Assembly: GCA_900660155.1 (NCBI GenBank)
Contig: CABFPE010000348.1
Span: 166,224 to 230,223 of the forward strand
Length of the DNA: 64,000 bases
DNA from: Hofstenia miamia
Taxonomy: Eukaryota; Xenacoelomorpha; Acoela; Hofsteniidae
Reading direction: 5' to 3'
The notes under the pieces were generated by a model. The model was not told where the DNA came from, searched no databases, and worked only from the letters and a program-made list of their open reading frames with translations. Position numbers and translations under genes: made by a program. Of the stretch, positions 11,855 through 21,527 are shown piece after piece. Each line of letters opens with the position of its first letter. Position 1 is the stretch's first letter.

Positions 11855-13655
11855 ATGCTACATGGCTTCCTCAGCTTGCATTATTTTAGTACAGCTTGTT
11901 CTCTATGCACTAATGCATCTGCCCATCTTATAATCATTCAAGCTTCTTGGCTGCTCCAGCTGACTGCTTTGAATTGTGGTTGCTCCATCATTTTCAGTAT
12001 GGCTTCTTTTTCCATTGTTATAATGTTCATGTGTCTTAAAAACTCCCCCTCTTTTTTATCTTCTGATATGGGTGTCATTTGTTTTATTTACTTCACTTTC
12101 TGTGAGAATATTTCATAGAATTTTCTGTACATTTGTAATCCTTTTAATCTTATCACTAGCATCATCTGGGCATCTGCTCTACTTGTGTTTGCCAACTATT
12201 CCAGTATTGTGGTTTCTGGGTAAAAGAATTATAATACTTTTCTCAAGCTTCTTGAGAAGCTTATATTTTCTATCACTTACTCTTCAGTTATTTCATTGGG
12301 ATCATTTTTATTCATTCTTAGTATTGTTACAATTCTCACCCACTTCAATATCTGTATTGTTTGTTCCATATATCAAGCCAAACTATATTGTTTCCTACCA
12401 AGAATAATATCACTGTCTTAATTGTTCATTTTTCAAATTCTTCTTGCAATGTCTCTAGTTGTGCATTTATTGGAAGCCTTCAGTATATAAATTGTATGGT
12501 GTTATCCCTCCTTCAATATATATCCTTTCTCTATTGTCATTTTTAACCATTATCTCTTTTGACTTCCTATAATCTTCTTTGTTGACAATGGCTTTCACTT
12601 TCTCTTTCATGTTTATGTATAATTTATATGCATGCATGTATGCTTGCATGATTTTCTTATCTTTAGGTACTCTCAATTTTAGCAGTATCATCACAATTGA
12701 TATTACTTCAGGTGGTGTGCATTTGAGTATTTTGATTTTGATTTGTTGTTCTATCTTTCTGTTTGATGCAATTCTTTTTGGCACCATTGCCATGCCTATT
12801 GTTGCTTGGTAATTGATCTTGCTCCCTGTAACTTTTTCCAGAATTTTTCCATTAAGCCCTGCCTTTTCAGTTTCATAGTTATGCTATCTTTTATTTCCAA
12901 TCTTGACATAATGCATTCAACATCCACTGCCAATTGATTGCATGGCCTTAACAATTCTTCTAGTTCTGTTTAAAAAATGCTTCAGTGAACATCAGTTTCA
13001 TCATGGCTACTGTTTGTTTATTTTCAGGGATAGAGTTAGTTGAGTTGACTTTAACAGCTCATCATCTACTTGCATTTCTTGTGACAATTTCACATATTTC
13101 AACAGGTTCTGTTATACCACTCTATCACATCATCTCATCACTTTTTATTATTTTTGTAAATATGCATCTCAGGCTCTCTTTCTCATATCATTTCATTTAC
13201 TCCATTATAGTTTGCTGTATGTTTTTGTTTCTGAAAATTTGTGCTATGTCTGCAGTGCTTACTATTTTTCATTTTATGATTTTCCCCATTGTTATCTATG
13301 GTTGTCTCTGTAATTGTTTCAATCATGTTTCCAATGTTGTACCACACATTTAATTTTTCATTGGTTCATGGAAAATTGATATTTCATTTGGGCATATTCC
13401 TGTTCTATAAGCCATCTCCACTATTGGCATTTTAACAATTTGGCTCTGGTTAATGATGATTCTGCTAATTTGTTTTTCTATCAGTTGCATTGTTTCTGTG
13501 ATTTATCTGGGACTAAATTTTTTCAACATGTCCTTTCAAAAGCCAATTTCTTGATTTTCTTTGCTTTTGTGAATCTGTTTTGTGTTTTCCTTGAAATTAG
13601 CAATTTTTCTTTATCAATGATTATCTGGGGTATGCAAACTATCTGTTCTATGAAT
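11855..13655 (-). pseudogene. Purine-rich decayed coding stretch, gag-like, next to an LTR
   Basis: On the minus strand this 1.8-kb stretch reads as a frameshifted, Lys/Glu-rich protein. Fragments in order: an ATG at about 13655 opening with MAFIEQIVCIPQIIIDKEKL; TETMQLIEKQISR (about 13490); ELEELLRPCNQLAVDVE (about 12960); MVPKRIASNRKIEQQIK from 12788 within an open frame to 12467; QLETLQEEFEKMNN (about 12450); and MEKEAILKMMEQPQFKAVSW (about 11990). No catalytic motif of protease, RT or integrase is visible. Composition (coiled-coil-like, basic) and position right beside the LTR at 13664-13853 suggest a gag-like polyprotein, but the family is not recognised. The hydrophobic plus-strand open frames over the same bases are shadows. 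Confidence 0.4.
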
Positions 13656-13663
13656 GCCATTAT

Positions 13664-13853
13664 TGTAGCATCGCTGGTAGTTGTTACTATTTATCAGCCA
13701 GACCACATGCTTTTCTTGTTAATGACTGGTAGTTGTAATATTTGTAAATATTGTAAATAACCTTGTATATAAAGACCAAAGCATTTTGTAAATGGAAGTA
13801 GTTTGAACTGTATTCTCTTTGTGTTCACTAGAATCACACCCCAGTGATTCTAC
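13664..13853 (+). mobile_element. LTR (190 bp) of an LTR retrotransposon
   Basis: Begins TGTAGCATCG and ends GTGATTCTACA, giving the TG...CA termini within a short TGTAG/CTACA inverted repeat. It contains a TATA-like TTGTATATAAAGACC at about 13763. On the plus strand it is followed at once by TGGCGACCATGACAGG, a typical position and TGG start for a tRNA primer-binding site. A second copy of its first 80 bp starts at 14236. If the plus orientation is right, the internal sequence runs to the right. The gag-like relic to the left reads on the minus strand and would imply the opposite orientation, so polarity is unresolved. Confidence 0.6.
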
Positions 13854-14235
13854 ATGGCGACCATGACAGGAACCTGATGTGATGCAGAACATTCCAATGT
13901 CTCTCTGCAATATGAACCCAATCAATATGAGTCAGCCAAGCCTATGCCTTAGTTTTTGCATGTTTGAGCAAGGAGCTTGTAATGATGCTGCAAAGAAGAT
14001 GGTTTTTAATCTGTTGTTCTCAGTCATTGCCAGCCACAATTGGTGATGGACATGGTTTCAAAGGTTAAATCTGATGCCTCTCCACAAGATTAACCCAATC
14101 AATAGGAGTCAGCCAAGCCTATGCCTTAGTTTTAGAATGTTTGAGTGAAGAGCTGTTGAATGGATCCTTTTGGACCAAATCCTCCTCCCTTGGGCACGCA
14201 ACCAAAAGTCACTGAGTCTGGCCTGGGGCAGCATG
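13854..14235 (+). mobile_element. Internal region between two LTRs, TRIM-like
   Basis: 382 bp between the complete LTR and the partial second LTR. It starts with the PBS-like TGGCGACCATGACAGG. It holds a duplicated block of about 65 bp, first near 13910-13970 and again near 14095-14155, around the words ACCCAATCAATA, GAGTCAGCCAAGCCTATGCC and TTAGTTTT. No pol motifs are present. LTR-PBS-short internal-LTR is the layout of a terminal-repeat retrotransposon in miniature or of a large internal deletion. Confidence 0.45.
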
Positions 14236-14313
14236 TAGCATCACTGGTAGTTGTTACTATTTATTGGCCAGACCTCACGCTTTTCCTGTTAGTGACTGGT
14301 AGTTGTAATATTA
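14236..14313 (+). mobile_element. Partial second LTR copy
   Basis: TGTAGCATCACTGGTAGTTG and onward matches the first LTR from its first base with a few differences, up to about 14313 (GTTGTAATATT). The sequences then diverge. The copy is truncated or replaced on its right side. From 14314 to 14784 there is no supported feature. Confidence 0.6.
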
Positions 14314-14784
14314 GTAGTGTACATAGTCAAGAGGAGAAGTCACAAACTGACATTTTGACCTCTGTGATATTGATGAGTGTTTTTAGTGACTCAGCATTTG
14401 ATTGACAGATGACTAATGAAATTCTGACAGGTTGTGATAACTCACAAAGTGCTTTTTGACAGCTCTGGGGGTAACCAGCTGACAGTTCGCTAATAGCTTT
14501 TTAATTAGTGTACCATATTCAGGCCTATTTAAATGATTCATTTTCAAATTTAGTTTACACTTTTTGATGACTAATTTTGTTAATATCACGGATTACATTT
14601 CATGTTTTTGCATGCATTACAATTTGTTAATATTCCTTGTTATCACACATTTTCATTTTCGTCAATGCAGTACACTATCAAAATTTCCTTTTGTAATATC
14701 ACACTAGTGAATATTTTCTCCTATCCGTAAAAAATTTCCATGTTTTTTGTATAAACACGCAAAGACTGGCAATGAAATAACCAA

Positions 14785-15784
14785 NNNNNNNNNNNNNNNN
14801 NNNNNNNNNNNNNNNNNNNNNNNNNNNNNNNNNNNNNNNNNNNNNNNNNNNNNNNNNNNNNNNNNNNNNNNNNNNNNNNNNNNNNNNNNNNNNNNNNNNN
14901 NNNNNNNNNNNNNNNNNNNNNNNNNNNNNNNNNNNNNNNNNNNNNNNNNNNNNNNNNNNNNNNNNNNNNNNNNNNNNNNNNNNNNNNNNNNNNNNNNNNN
15001 NNNNNNNNNNNNNNNNNNNNNNNNNNNNNNNNNNNNNNNNNNNNNNNNNNNNNNNNNNNNNNNNNNNNNNNNNNNNNNNNNNNNNNNNNNNNNNNNNNNN
15101 NNNNNNNNNNNNNNNNNNNNNNNNNNNNNNNNNNNNNNNNNNNNNNNNNNNNNNNNNNNNNNNNNNNNNNNNNNNNNNNNNNNNNNNNNNNNNNNNNNNN
15201 NNNNNNNNNNNNNNNNNNNNNNNNNNNNNNNNNNNNNNNNNNNNNNNNNNNNNNNNNNNNNNNNNNNNNNNNNNNNNNNNNNNNNNNNNNNNNNNNNNNN
15301 NNNNNNNNNNNNNNNNNNNNNNNNNNNNNNNNNNNNNNNNNNNNNNNNNNNNNNNNNNNNNNNNNNNNNNNNNNNNNNNNNNNNNNNNNNNNNNNNNNNN
15401 NNNNNNNNNNNNNNNNNNNNNNNNNNNNNNNNNNNNNNNNNNNNNNNNNNNNNNNNNNNNNNNNNNNNNNNNNNNNNNNNNNNNNNNNNNNNNNNNNNNN
15501 NNNNNNNNNNNNNNNNNNNNNNNNNNNNNNNNNNNNNNNNNNNNNNNNNNNNNNNNNNNNNNNNNNNNNNNNNNNNNNNNNNNNNNNNNNNNNNNNNNNN
15601 NNNNNNNNNNNNNNNNNNNNNNNNNNNNNNNNNNNNNNNNNNNNNNNNNNNNNNNNNNNNNNNNNNNNNNNNNNNNNNNNNNNNNNNNNNNNNNNNNNNN
15701 NNNNNNNNNNNNNNNNNNNNNNNNNNNNNNNNNNNNNNNNNNNNNNNNNNNNNNNNNNNNNNNNNNNNNNNNNNNNNNNNNNNN
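14785..15784. other. Assembly gap (1000 N)
   Basis: Exactly 1000 N, probably an estimated or default gap size. The sequence to its right is the inner part of Crypton copy 1. By comparison with copy 2, about 1.7 kb of element would be expected here, and the sequence left of the gap does not match the left end of copy 2. Open frames crossing the gap are artefacts. Confidence 0.95.
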
Positions 15785-16504
15785 TGTGTTCTATAAAAAT
15801 CAATAATAATTTGACGTTGTTTTTTCGTAATATCATGACAGTTAGTAATGTGGTCTCTCAATTTTAAAGATCGTTTAGTACACAAAATACAAATTTGAGA
15901 GTGTGGTTGCCGGATTCTCCTAGTCGGTCTTCTTTTTTTATAATTAACACACATATCTTTAGGTGCTACATCATGAACATTAGAATTCAGAGATGAACAT
16001 TCTAGATCTAGCTTTGTCATTTCATTTTCCAAGGATGGATCGCAATCATCGAATGACATTCAGTCAAGATCTATTAAAAAAAAACAATACATTATAAAAT
16101 GCTTGAGATTGTTTAAAGAATTATAACATTAACAAAGAACTATTTAATGACAATAACACGTATGAAAATCAAGAAAAACAAATGCTCTAAGAGATGATAT
16201 AAGTAATGAATAAAATATTTAAGGCTATTTTACATGAAAATGAAAATAATACTTTTTGATAGATCAACTATTTTTCAATACTTAATCTATTCCTATAAAA
16301 AATATTACAAAGCGCCTATATAAATGACAGAATACAAAACGCCGATATACGTGAAAATGGGCTAAAAATTGAATTTAAAAAGTTGTAAAAAAATTTCTTT
16401 CTTTTTTTATTCAATAAATGTTTTTTAATGTGTAATTCTCATATAGTTGAGAAAATTATTTAAAAAAGTTTTTTGAATACACGTAACTTACCCGGCGCTT
16501 TGTA
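15785..16504 (-). mobile_element. Crypton-type transposon, copy 1 (5' part of its gene plus terminal region)
   Basis: Nearly identical to 23190-23824. It encodes the first 92 residues of the tyrosine-recombinase protein (minus strand, ATG at 16059), including the C2H2-like CILC...H...H finger, and runs into the N gap. Upstream of the ATG it shares about 450 bp with copy 2, but keeps a segment of about 65 bp (16293-16355) that copy 2 lacks. That segment holds two more copies of the terminal motif (TACAAAGCGCC at 16307 and TACAAAACGCC at 16333). The element-wide motif appears again at 16494-16504. Similarity to copy 2 stops after CCCTTAGAAAT at about 16515. Confidence 0.75.
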
Positions 16505-16538
16505 ACCCTTAGAAATATGGTCACAAGCAGTTAGCTAC

Positions 16539-16562
16539 AATATATATATATATATATACATA

Positions 16563-16610
<48 letters not shown>
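16539..16610. repeat. (TA)n microsatellite with shared left flank
   Basis: Preceded by GGTCACAAGCAGTTAGCTAC (16519-16538). The same flank, with one change, precedes the (TA)n at 21446-21524. The two tracts bracket the VANGL gene: the first adjoins Crypton copy 1, the second adjoins copy 2. Confidence 0.85.
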
Positions 16611-16613
<3 letters not shown>

Positions 16614-16675
16614 GCGATCAAAAGTTTTCGGACACCTAACTGAACAAATTCTTCTTACAGTGATGAACACTATAT
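16611..16675 (+). mobile_element. Single end of a Tc1/mariner-like element
   Basis: GTAGCGATCAAAAGTTTTCG followed by GACACCTAACTG, directly after a TA tract, matches the style of Tc1-family inverted-repeat ends (CAAAAGTTTTxGGACAC). No opposite end was found within the next kilobase, so this is a fragment or solo end. The assignment rests on this one word. Confidence 0.4.
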
Positions 16676-17059
16676 CTTTGATTTTTTTCAATTGGGTTAA
16701 TTTTAGCATTGTTAATTCAAATTTCTCCTTAATATTTATATATGCAATTTTATTTTCATCCTATGACTCTGTTAAGGGGCCCCCTAAAACTATGTTAGTA
16801 AATATGCATGGTATGTAAAATATGACACAAAAATCGTATTCAGCATGAAAAACTCAGAATATTAACAATTTTTTGTAAGAATTTTTTGAGAAGTTTCTAA
16901 AATATTGGTCATCAAATTTTGTGCAAATCCTATTACAATGTTCAAACTTGCATCTCAATTAGCACTTAGCACATAGTCATTCCATCTCGAAAGGAATTAT
17001 TTTCATGGGCAATCTCTTCGTGACTTCTATGTGACAAAAGGTCTAAATCTTCATCATTA

Positions 17060-17375
17060 AATATCATTTAATAGCTTTGCATCATTATTCTCCTCTATCT
17101 CTTCTAAATCTTGTTCAGTGTTATCTCCAGATTCCTCAATTAGAAGATTTTTTATTGTTTGCAGGAAATGTTGAGCTGACATTCTTTCAGACATTATAAA
17201 TAACAATTGAACCTGGTATGCTTGAAATTTCTACATTTGCAGCAATTTTTGCAGCAATTCTATCAAATGAAATTGGAGTATATTTAGTACTCCATGATAA
17301 TTGGGTACAATTAGCTGGAAAACTCTTGCCGCAAAATATTCGCATCTCATTGAAATATTTACACAAACTATTCAC
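17060..17375 (-). pseudogene. Broken coding stretch of unknown origin
   Basis: The minus-strand open frame 17375-17187 contains KYTPISFDRIAAKIAANVE and SSIPGSIVIYNV. After the stop, a shifted frame continues with MSAQHFLQTIKNLLIEESGD and then NTEQDLEEIEENNDAKLLND, to about 17063. The two pieces read as one protein with a frameshift and an acidic tail, which suggests a pseudogene or transposon fragment. I do not recognise the family. It lies 250 bp upstream of the VANGL start on the opposite strand. Confidence 0.35.
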
Positions 17376-17630
17376 ACCCTTTTCATTATTTTAATAGGAC
17401 AATACAATCTGTGTACATGAATATTTACATGAATTTATGTTCTAAATATCATTTATAATATGTTACTAAGGTTTTCGGTATATTTGTAGAAAATTACAAA
17501 ACTTAATATAGAAATCGTCAATTGACGGGTTTTGGCGCTTTTAGGTATATTAAAAGTCTGAAGCTTCTAGTGTTAAACAAAATTTGATTCTCTCAAAATG
17601 TATTGAAATTTGCAGTTATTCTTTAGGGGA

Positions 17631-19253
17631 ATGATGGACAATGGTATCTCTAGACCTTCGAGTAGTAGTCGAAGAGAAAAATTTCTTGCGCCAATGCCAA
17701 CCAGTAATCAAAACAACATTTATGAAAACATTTCAAACAGTGGAAAGCATAGAAGAAGTGTTTATTCATCTGGAGAACACTATGACCTTTCTGCTTTCCA
17801 TGACATAAATGAGAAAAAAGGGAAATTCTATCAATGTGAAAGAAATTCCACTCAGTCTTTAGGAGATTATAAACCCGATTCAGAAATGAATTACATTTCA
17901 GAACTCTATTTAAAAAGAAAACACGATGCTACCTCTCACAGTGATGCTTCAGCAAGCTCTATGGGATCATATACCTCTGTTTACTTGCCTAATGATGACT
18001 ATTCGCATGCTTCAGAAGATTATTCATGGACATGCTATCGAATGAAGGATGTGCTTACTGTTACTTTTCTCTTATTAAGTCTTGTTTTTTCTCCCATATC
18101 ATTTTTGGTTATTCCAAACATTTTGTGGAGATTTGAGTATGGTAATGCTTACTTTATGGTTAAGTATGCTTTCCTCATTTTCAAGATTATAATGATTTTA
18201 ATTTCATGCTACTATCTCTTCATTTACCAATCGCTTGGTAAGTTTCCAAGATTTCAACCAAAATCCCTTTTTATGTTGTTTATTTCAATTATATTTTTTG
18301 TAAGCAATTGGATGTTTTTTTTGGGAGGAGTTATTTGGTTTCGCTCACTCAGCTACAATGAATTATTGGACTTCGTGCATTATTACATCAACAGTGCATT
18401 TTTAATATTAATTTTGTCTGTAATAATAGAACTTTTTTCATCCATTAAAACAAAATATTATCTAGAGGTAGTGCGTAACACAGATGGAGAACGCAAATTC
18501 TACACGATTGGTCAGCTTACCATACAAGAAGTAGCAGCTTGGGTATTGAAACAGTATAATAAAGATTTCTCTTCCTACAACCCTTACTTAGGTATACGTA
18601 AATTTAATAGACCCAATAAACCAAATTCAAATGTTAGTAATCATAGCATGTATAGTCGGAATGAAACGGCTAAAGATGCTTCAAACAGCAGAGATATGTA
18701 CAGTGCAATGCTCAGAGAAGAGGACGAAGAAGAAGAGAAAATTAAAAAACGACGAGCAAAGCTAATAATTATTACAGAAGATGCCTTTTCATCTGTCAAG
18801 CCCATTTCAGGTTTTGATAGAAGAATTGTTTCTCCTATGGATTCTTCTGAAATAGCTGCTGCAATTTTTCCAAAAATGGCACGAGCTTTTCGAAAGTATT
18901 TAAAGTCTACACGACAATTGCATCTTTACACATTAAATTCAATTCAAGAACATCTAAGCCGGTGTATTTCATTAGAATTATCACCAAGAGCATTTTTAGA
19001 AACATATCTCAAAACATGGCCTGTTATCACAAATGAATTTGAGCAGAGCTCAGTCCAATGCTGGAAGATTATCACACAATCTGCTGCAAATCGACTCATA
19101 CATTCAGGAACAATGTTCAAATTGTGTAAAGATGATACTACCCTAATCGTTAATGTTTTATATATTCCAAATTTCTTCATCAGTGAAAATTTCAACAATT
19201 CAACTGATAAGAGGTTTATTTTGATGGTAGATCCAAAAAAATATTCTTATTAG
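17631..19253 (+). CDS. Vangl: Van Gogh/Strabismus (VANGL) family planar cell polarity membrane protein
   Basis: VANGL is a four-pass plasma-membrane core component of planar cell polarity that works with Prickle, Dishevelled and Frizzled. From the ATG at 17631 the protein has 540 residues (vertebrate VANGL about 520). The frame is open 7 codons further back with no ATG. TTATTCTTTAG just before GGGAATGATGG could be a splice acceptor, so a 5' non-coding exon is possible. Counting from 17610: a Ser-rich N-terminal tail; four hydrophobic segments at about 147-173, 184-206, 219-243 and 257-278; then the family block LEVVRNTDGERKFYTIGQLT and VAAWVLKQYNKDF (286-320); an acidic-to-basic stretch REEDEEEEKIKKRRAKLIII; MDSSEIAAAIFPKMARAFRK; and SPRAFLETYL. 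All match VANGL in order and spacing. The coding region is one uninterrupted exon. The C-terminus ends KRFILMVDPKKYSY and lacks the usual ETSV-type PDZ ligand. A polyadenylation signal AATAAA lies at 19441. No damage is seen, so it is probably functional. Confidence 0.92.
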   Translation: MMDNGISRPSSSSRREKFLAPMPTSNQNNIYENISNSGKHRRSVYSSGEHYDLSAFHDINEKKGKFYQCERNSTQSLGDYKPDSEMNYISELYLKRKHDATSHSDASASSMGSYTSVYLPNDDYSHASEDYSWTCYRMKDVLTVTFLLLSLVFSPISFLVIPNILWRFEYGNAYFMVKYAFLIFKIIMILISCYYLFIYQSLGKFPRFQPKSLFMLFISIIFFVSNWMFFLGGVIWFRSLSYNELLDFVHYYINSAFLILILSVIIELFSSIKTKYYLEVVRNTDGERKFYTIGQLTIQEVAAWVLKQYNKDFSSYNPYLGIRKFNRPNKPNSNVSNHSMYSRNETAKDASNSRDMYSAMLREEDEEEEKIKKRRAKLIIITEDAFSSVKPISGFDRRIVSPMDSSEIAAAIFPKMARAFRKYLKSTRQLHLYTLNSIQEHLSRCISLELSPRAFLETYLKTWPVITNEFEQSSVQCWKIITQSAANRLIHSGTMFKLCKDDTTLIVNVLYIPNFFISENFNNSTDKRFILMVDPKKYSY

Positions 19254-21420
19254 GGATTATTTGGTACTTTCTGATGGAAAACTATCTTTCATAATTTGTA
19301 AAATCTTTCATATATCTTGTATTTTAAGTGACTTTTACAAAGGTAAGGTATGTTTTTTAAGTATGGTTAAGTAAGATAAATATTAATTGAGTAGGACCAG
19401 TAGTTTATGTTAGGCTTATTCTTAAGTTTTCCTGAAAATCAATAAACTAGGTAAAATACTAACTTCTGAAAGACCTATAAGTACTCAGATGTATAAGAAG
19501 TATTCTCACAAGTTAAAGCTTGAAAATATAAGCCTAGTGAACTCCAAAGCTATAATTATTGAGCATTCCTATTTGAAATAAATCTCAAAGTTCGAATTTT
19601 CAAAAATTACCTCTGAAGTATGTATGCAATATATTATAGTTAGCCATTTTTATGTAACATGGGTAAAGAGGAGATTTCTCCTAAAATTTTTTGTCAAGTG
19701 TTTAGAAATTTCTGTAGTTTGGAGCAATATTGGAATGTGAGCTTACTTTGCTAATAAAATCAGCAAACTTTGTAGTTCGTTCAGAATATTTAAATTTTTG
19801 TTGCTGGCTCCAATTTCTTAAAAAAACATTTCGATAACTATAAGTACAGAAAACTGGTCTCTCTGAATATCACAAAATTAAAATCTGAAGGTGAAGTGTG
19901 GGTAGGATTTTTTTGTTTTGGGTGTGGGCATTAATGGCCTACAGATTATTTAAAGTGTGCCAGTGTGCGTTGTGTTGGGTACAGACGTTGAGGTGCGGTT
20001 TGTTTGGGTTTGAAAATTTATACCTTGTCCACCCTTGAAGACATTGCAATTTGGGTAAAACTGAATATCATTTATCGACGCTGAATTTGCCTTCCACCTC
20101 TTGAATGCAATTCGACCTCGTTTAAGTAATAGTACTGGCTACGTACCTGTAAATGAGTTTAATTGTTTTATCCTCATATATGATTGAAAAGACAAAAATC
20201 CTGCTGATGTATGTAGGACGAAATTTTTTAATTTTTTTATTAAAAATTTCATTAAGTTGGAGAAGAAGTAAAATTTGCTTACAGTGAGGTTGTGTATTTC
20301 CACACGGATGGTTCTTAGTTTACAAATATTAAAAAAACCGTTAAAAACAATAAAATTCAAGTAGAGGTATTTCAAAGTAAGGTAATCTTTTAAATATTAG
20401 TATTCAAAGTTCTTCAGGATAGGGTCATATTGTGCGAATAGAGTATAATAATTTTTGTCAGGCCATTGTATGTCTTGAAAATTTATGACCACATTCCTAG
20501 CTTATTGAGCATAAATAATATTGTAGATGCTCAGCTGTACGCAAAATTGTAAAATTTGGAATTAAATATTTTCTGAGCAGTTGGTGCTAGTTCAGTGGCA
20601 AAGGAATTGAACTGAAATTTACACAATCAAGTGACGAACTCAAGGTGACTATGACTTTAGAAAATTCTTTTTCATTGCTTGCCAAATTTCTCGTCATCCA
20701 GATTTTAAGTTTTATAATTGACTTTAATATAGACTTTATAACAATTTCAAACAGAAATGACAGGACTGTATGGAATAGTACTCCCCAGGGAGGTTGCAGT
20801 ATTTTAAAAGAAAGTTGCTTCTAAAAATTGTATTATTATTATATTGATTCTGAATACAAATATTTCTTAACCTTCAGTTGATCAGGCCACCTGAGTACGC
20901 TAAATGCCACATACTGGTTTTTTTGGCAGTCCTTAAAATTTCGGATTTTCAATTGAAATAATATTATAATAATATATACCTTACTTACAGCAAAATGGAC
21001 AAATAGAAAATCTGTAAAAAGGCTTTAAATCAGTTATTTTGTTACTATTATGGTAGGCCGAAAAAGAAATGGATTAATATTTCAGCATTCATTGAGGCTC
21101 TGAATAGCATTGATGGTCTATTTTGGCGGCGAATATTTTGGTGCAGACTCCTTATACAACCGTCGCGAATCTATATGTGACAAATTATGGTTTAGTATAC
21201 AATCGTCTACTCAACCACTTCACTATCTCCTACCTGATACACGTCCAGCTTAGTCGTTTTTACGCACACAACGCTCTTATGACGCCTTCTTTCACAAGAA
21301 AAGGCTGGTAAATTCTTTCTTCTAAGCTTATATTAAAAGGCTTAAAGTCACCTTTGAATGTTGCATTGTTAACTGTTTAATCGATTAGTTGAGTTTGGAT
21401 TATTTACTGCCATTTTGACC
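19254..21420. other. 3' flank of Vangl and spacer
   Basis: Possible Vangl 3' UTR to about 19450 (AATAAA at 19441, another at about 19578). At 19895-20035 there is a GT-rich patch with GTGTGGG, GGGTGTGGG and GTTTGGGTTTG, similar in style to the G-rich patches elsewhere. No supported gene. The open frames at 20139-20375 (minus) and 21123-21311 (plus) have no recognised motif. Confidence 0.45.
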
Positions 21421-21442
21421 TTTTGGTCACAAGCAGTTAGTT

Positions 21443-21445
<3 letters not shown>

Positions 21446-21524
<79 letters not shown>
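21446..21524. repeat. (TA)n microsatellite at the left edge of Crypton copy 2
   Basis: About 80 bp of alternating TA, preceded by GGTCACAAGCAGTTAGTTAC (as at 16519) and running directly into the first terminal motif CGGCGCTATGTA at 21526. Confidence 0.9.

Positions 21525-21526
<2 letters not shown>

Positions 21527-21527
<1 letters not shown>

Noticed and set aside
11855-13760. Series of hydrophobic plus-strand open frames that look like membrane proteins
   Set aside because: They are antisense shadows of a purine-rich minus-strand coding relic; the minus-strand reading gives more protein-like composition.
14704-16059. Long open frames on both strands across 14.7-16.1 kb
   Set aside because: They run through 1000 N. 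Only the part from 15785 to 16059 on the minus strand is real coding sequence (Crypton N-terminus).
17530-17545. TTTTGGCGCTTTTAGG upstream of Vangl as a further Crypton motif
   Set aside because: Matches only the first 8 bases of GGCGCTTTGTA and has no neighbouring copies.
18944-19198. Minus-strand open frame within the Vangl gene
   Set aside because: Shadow of the Vangl coding exon on the opposite strand.
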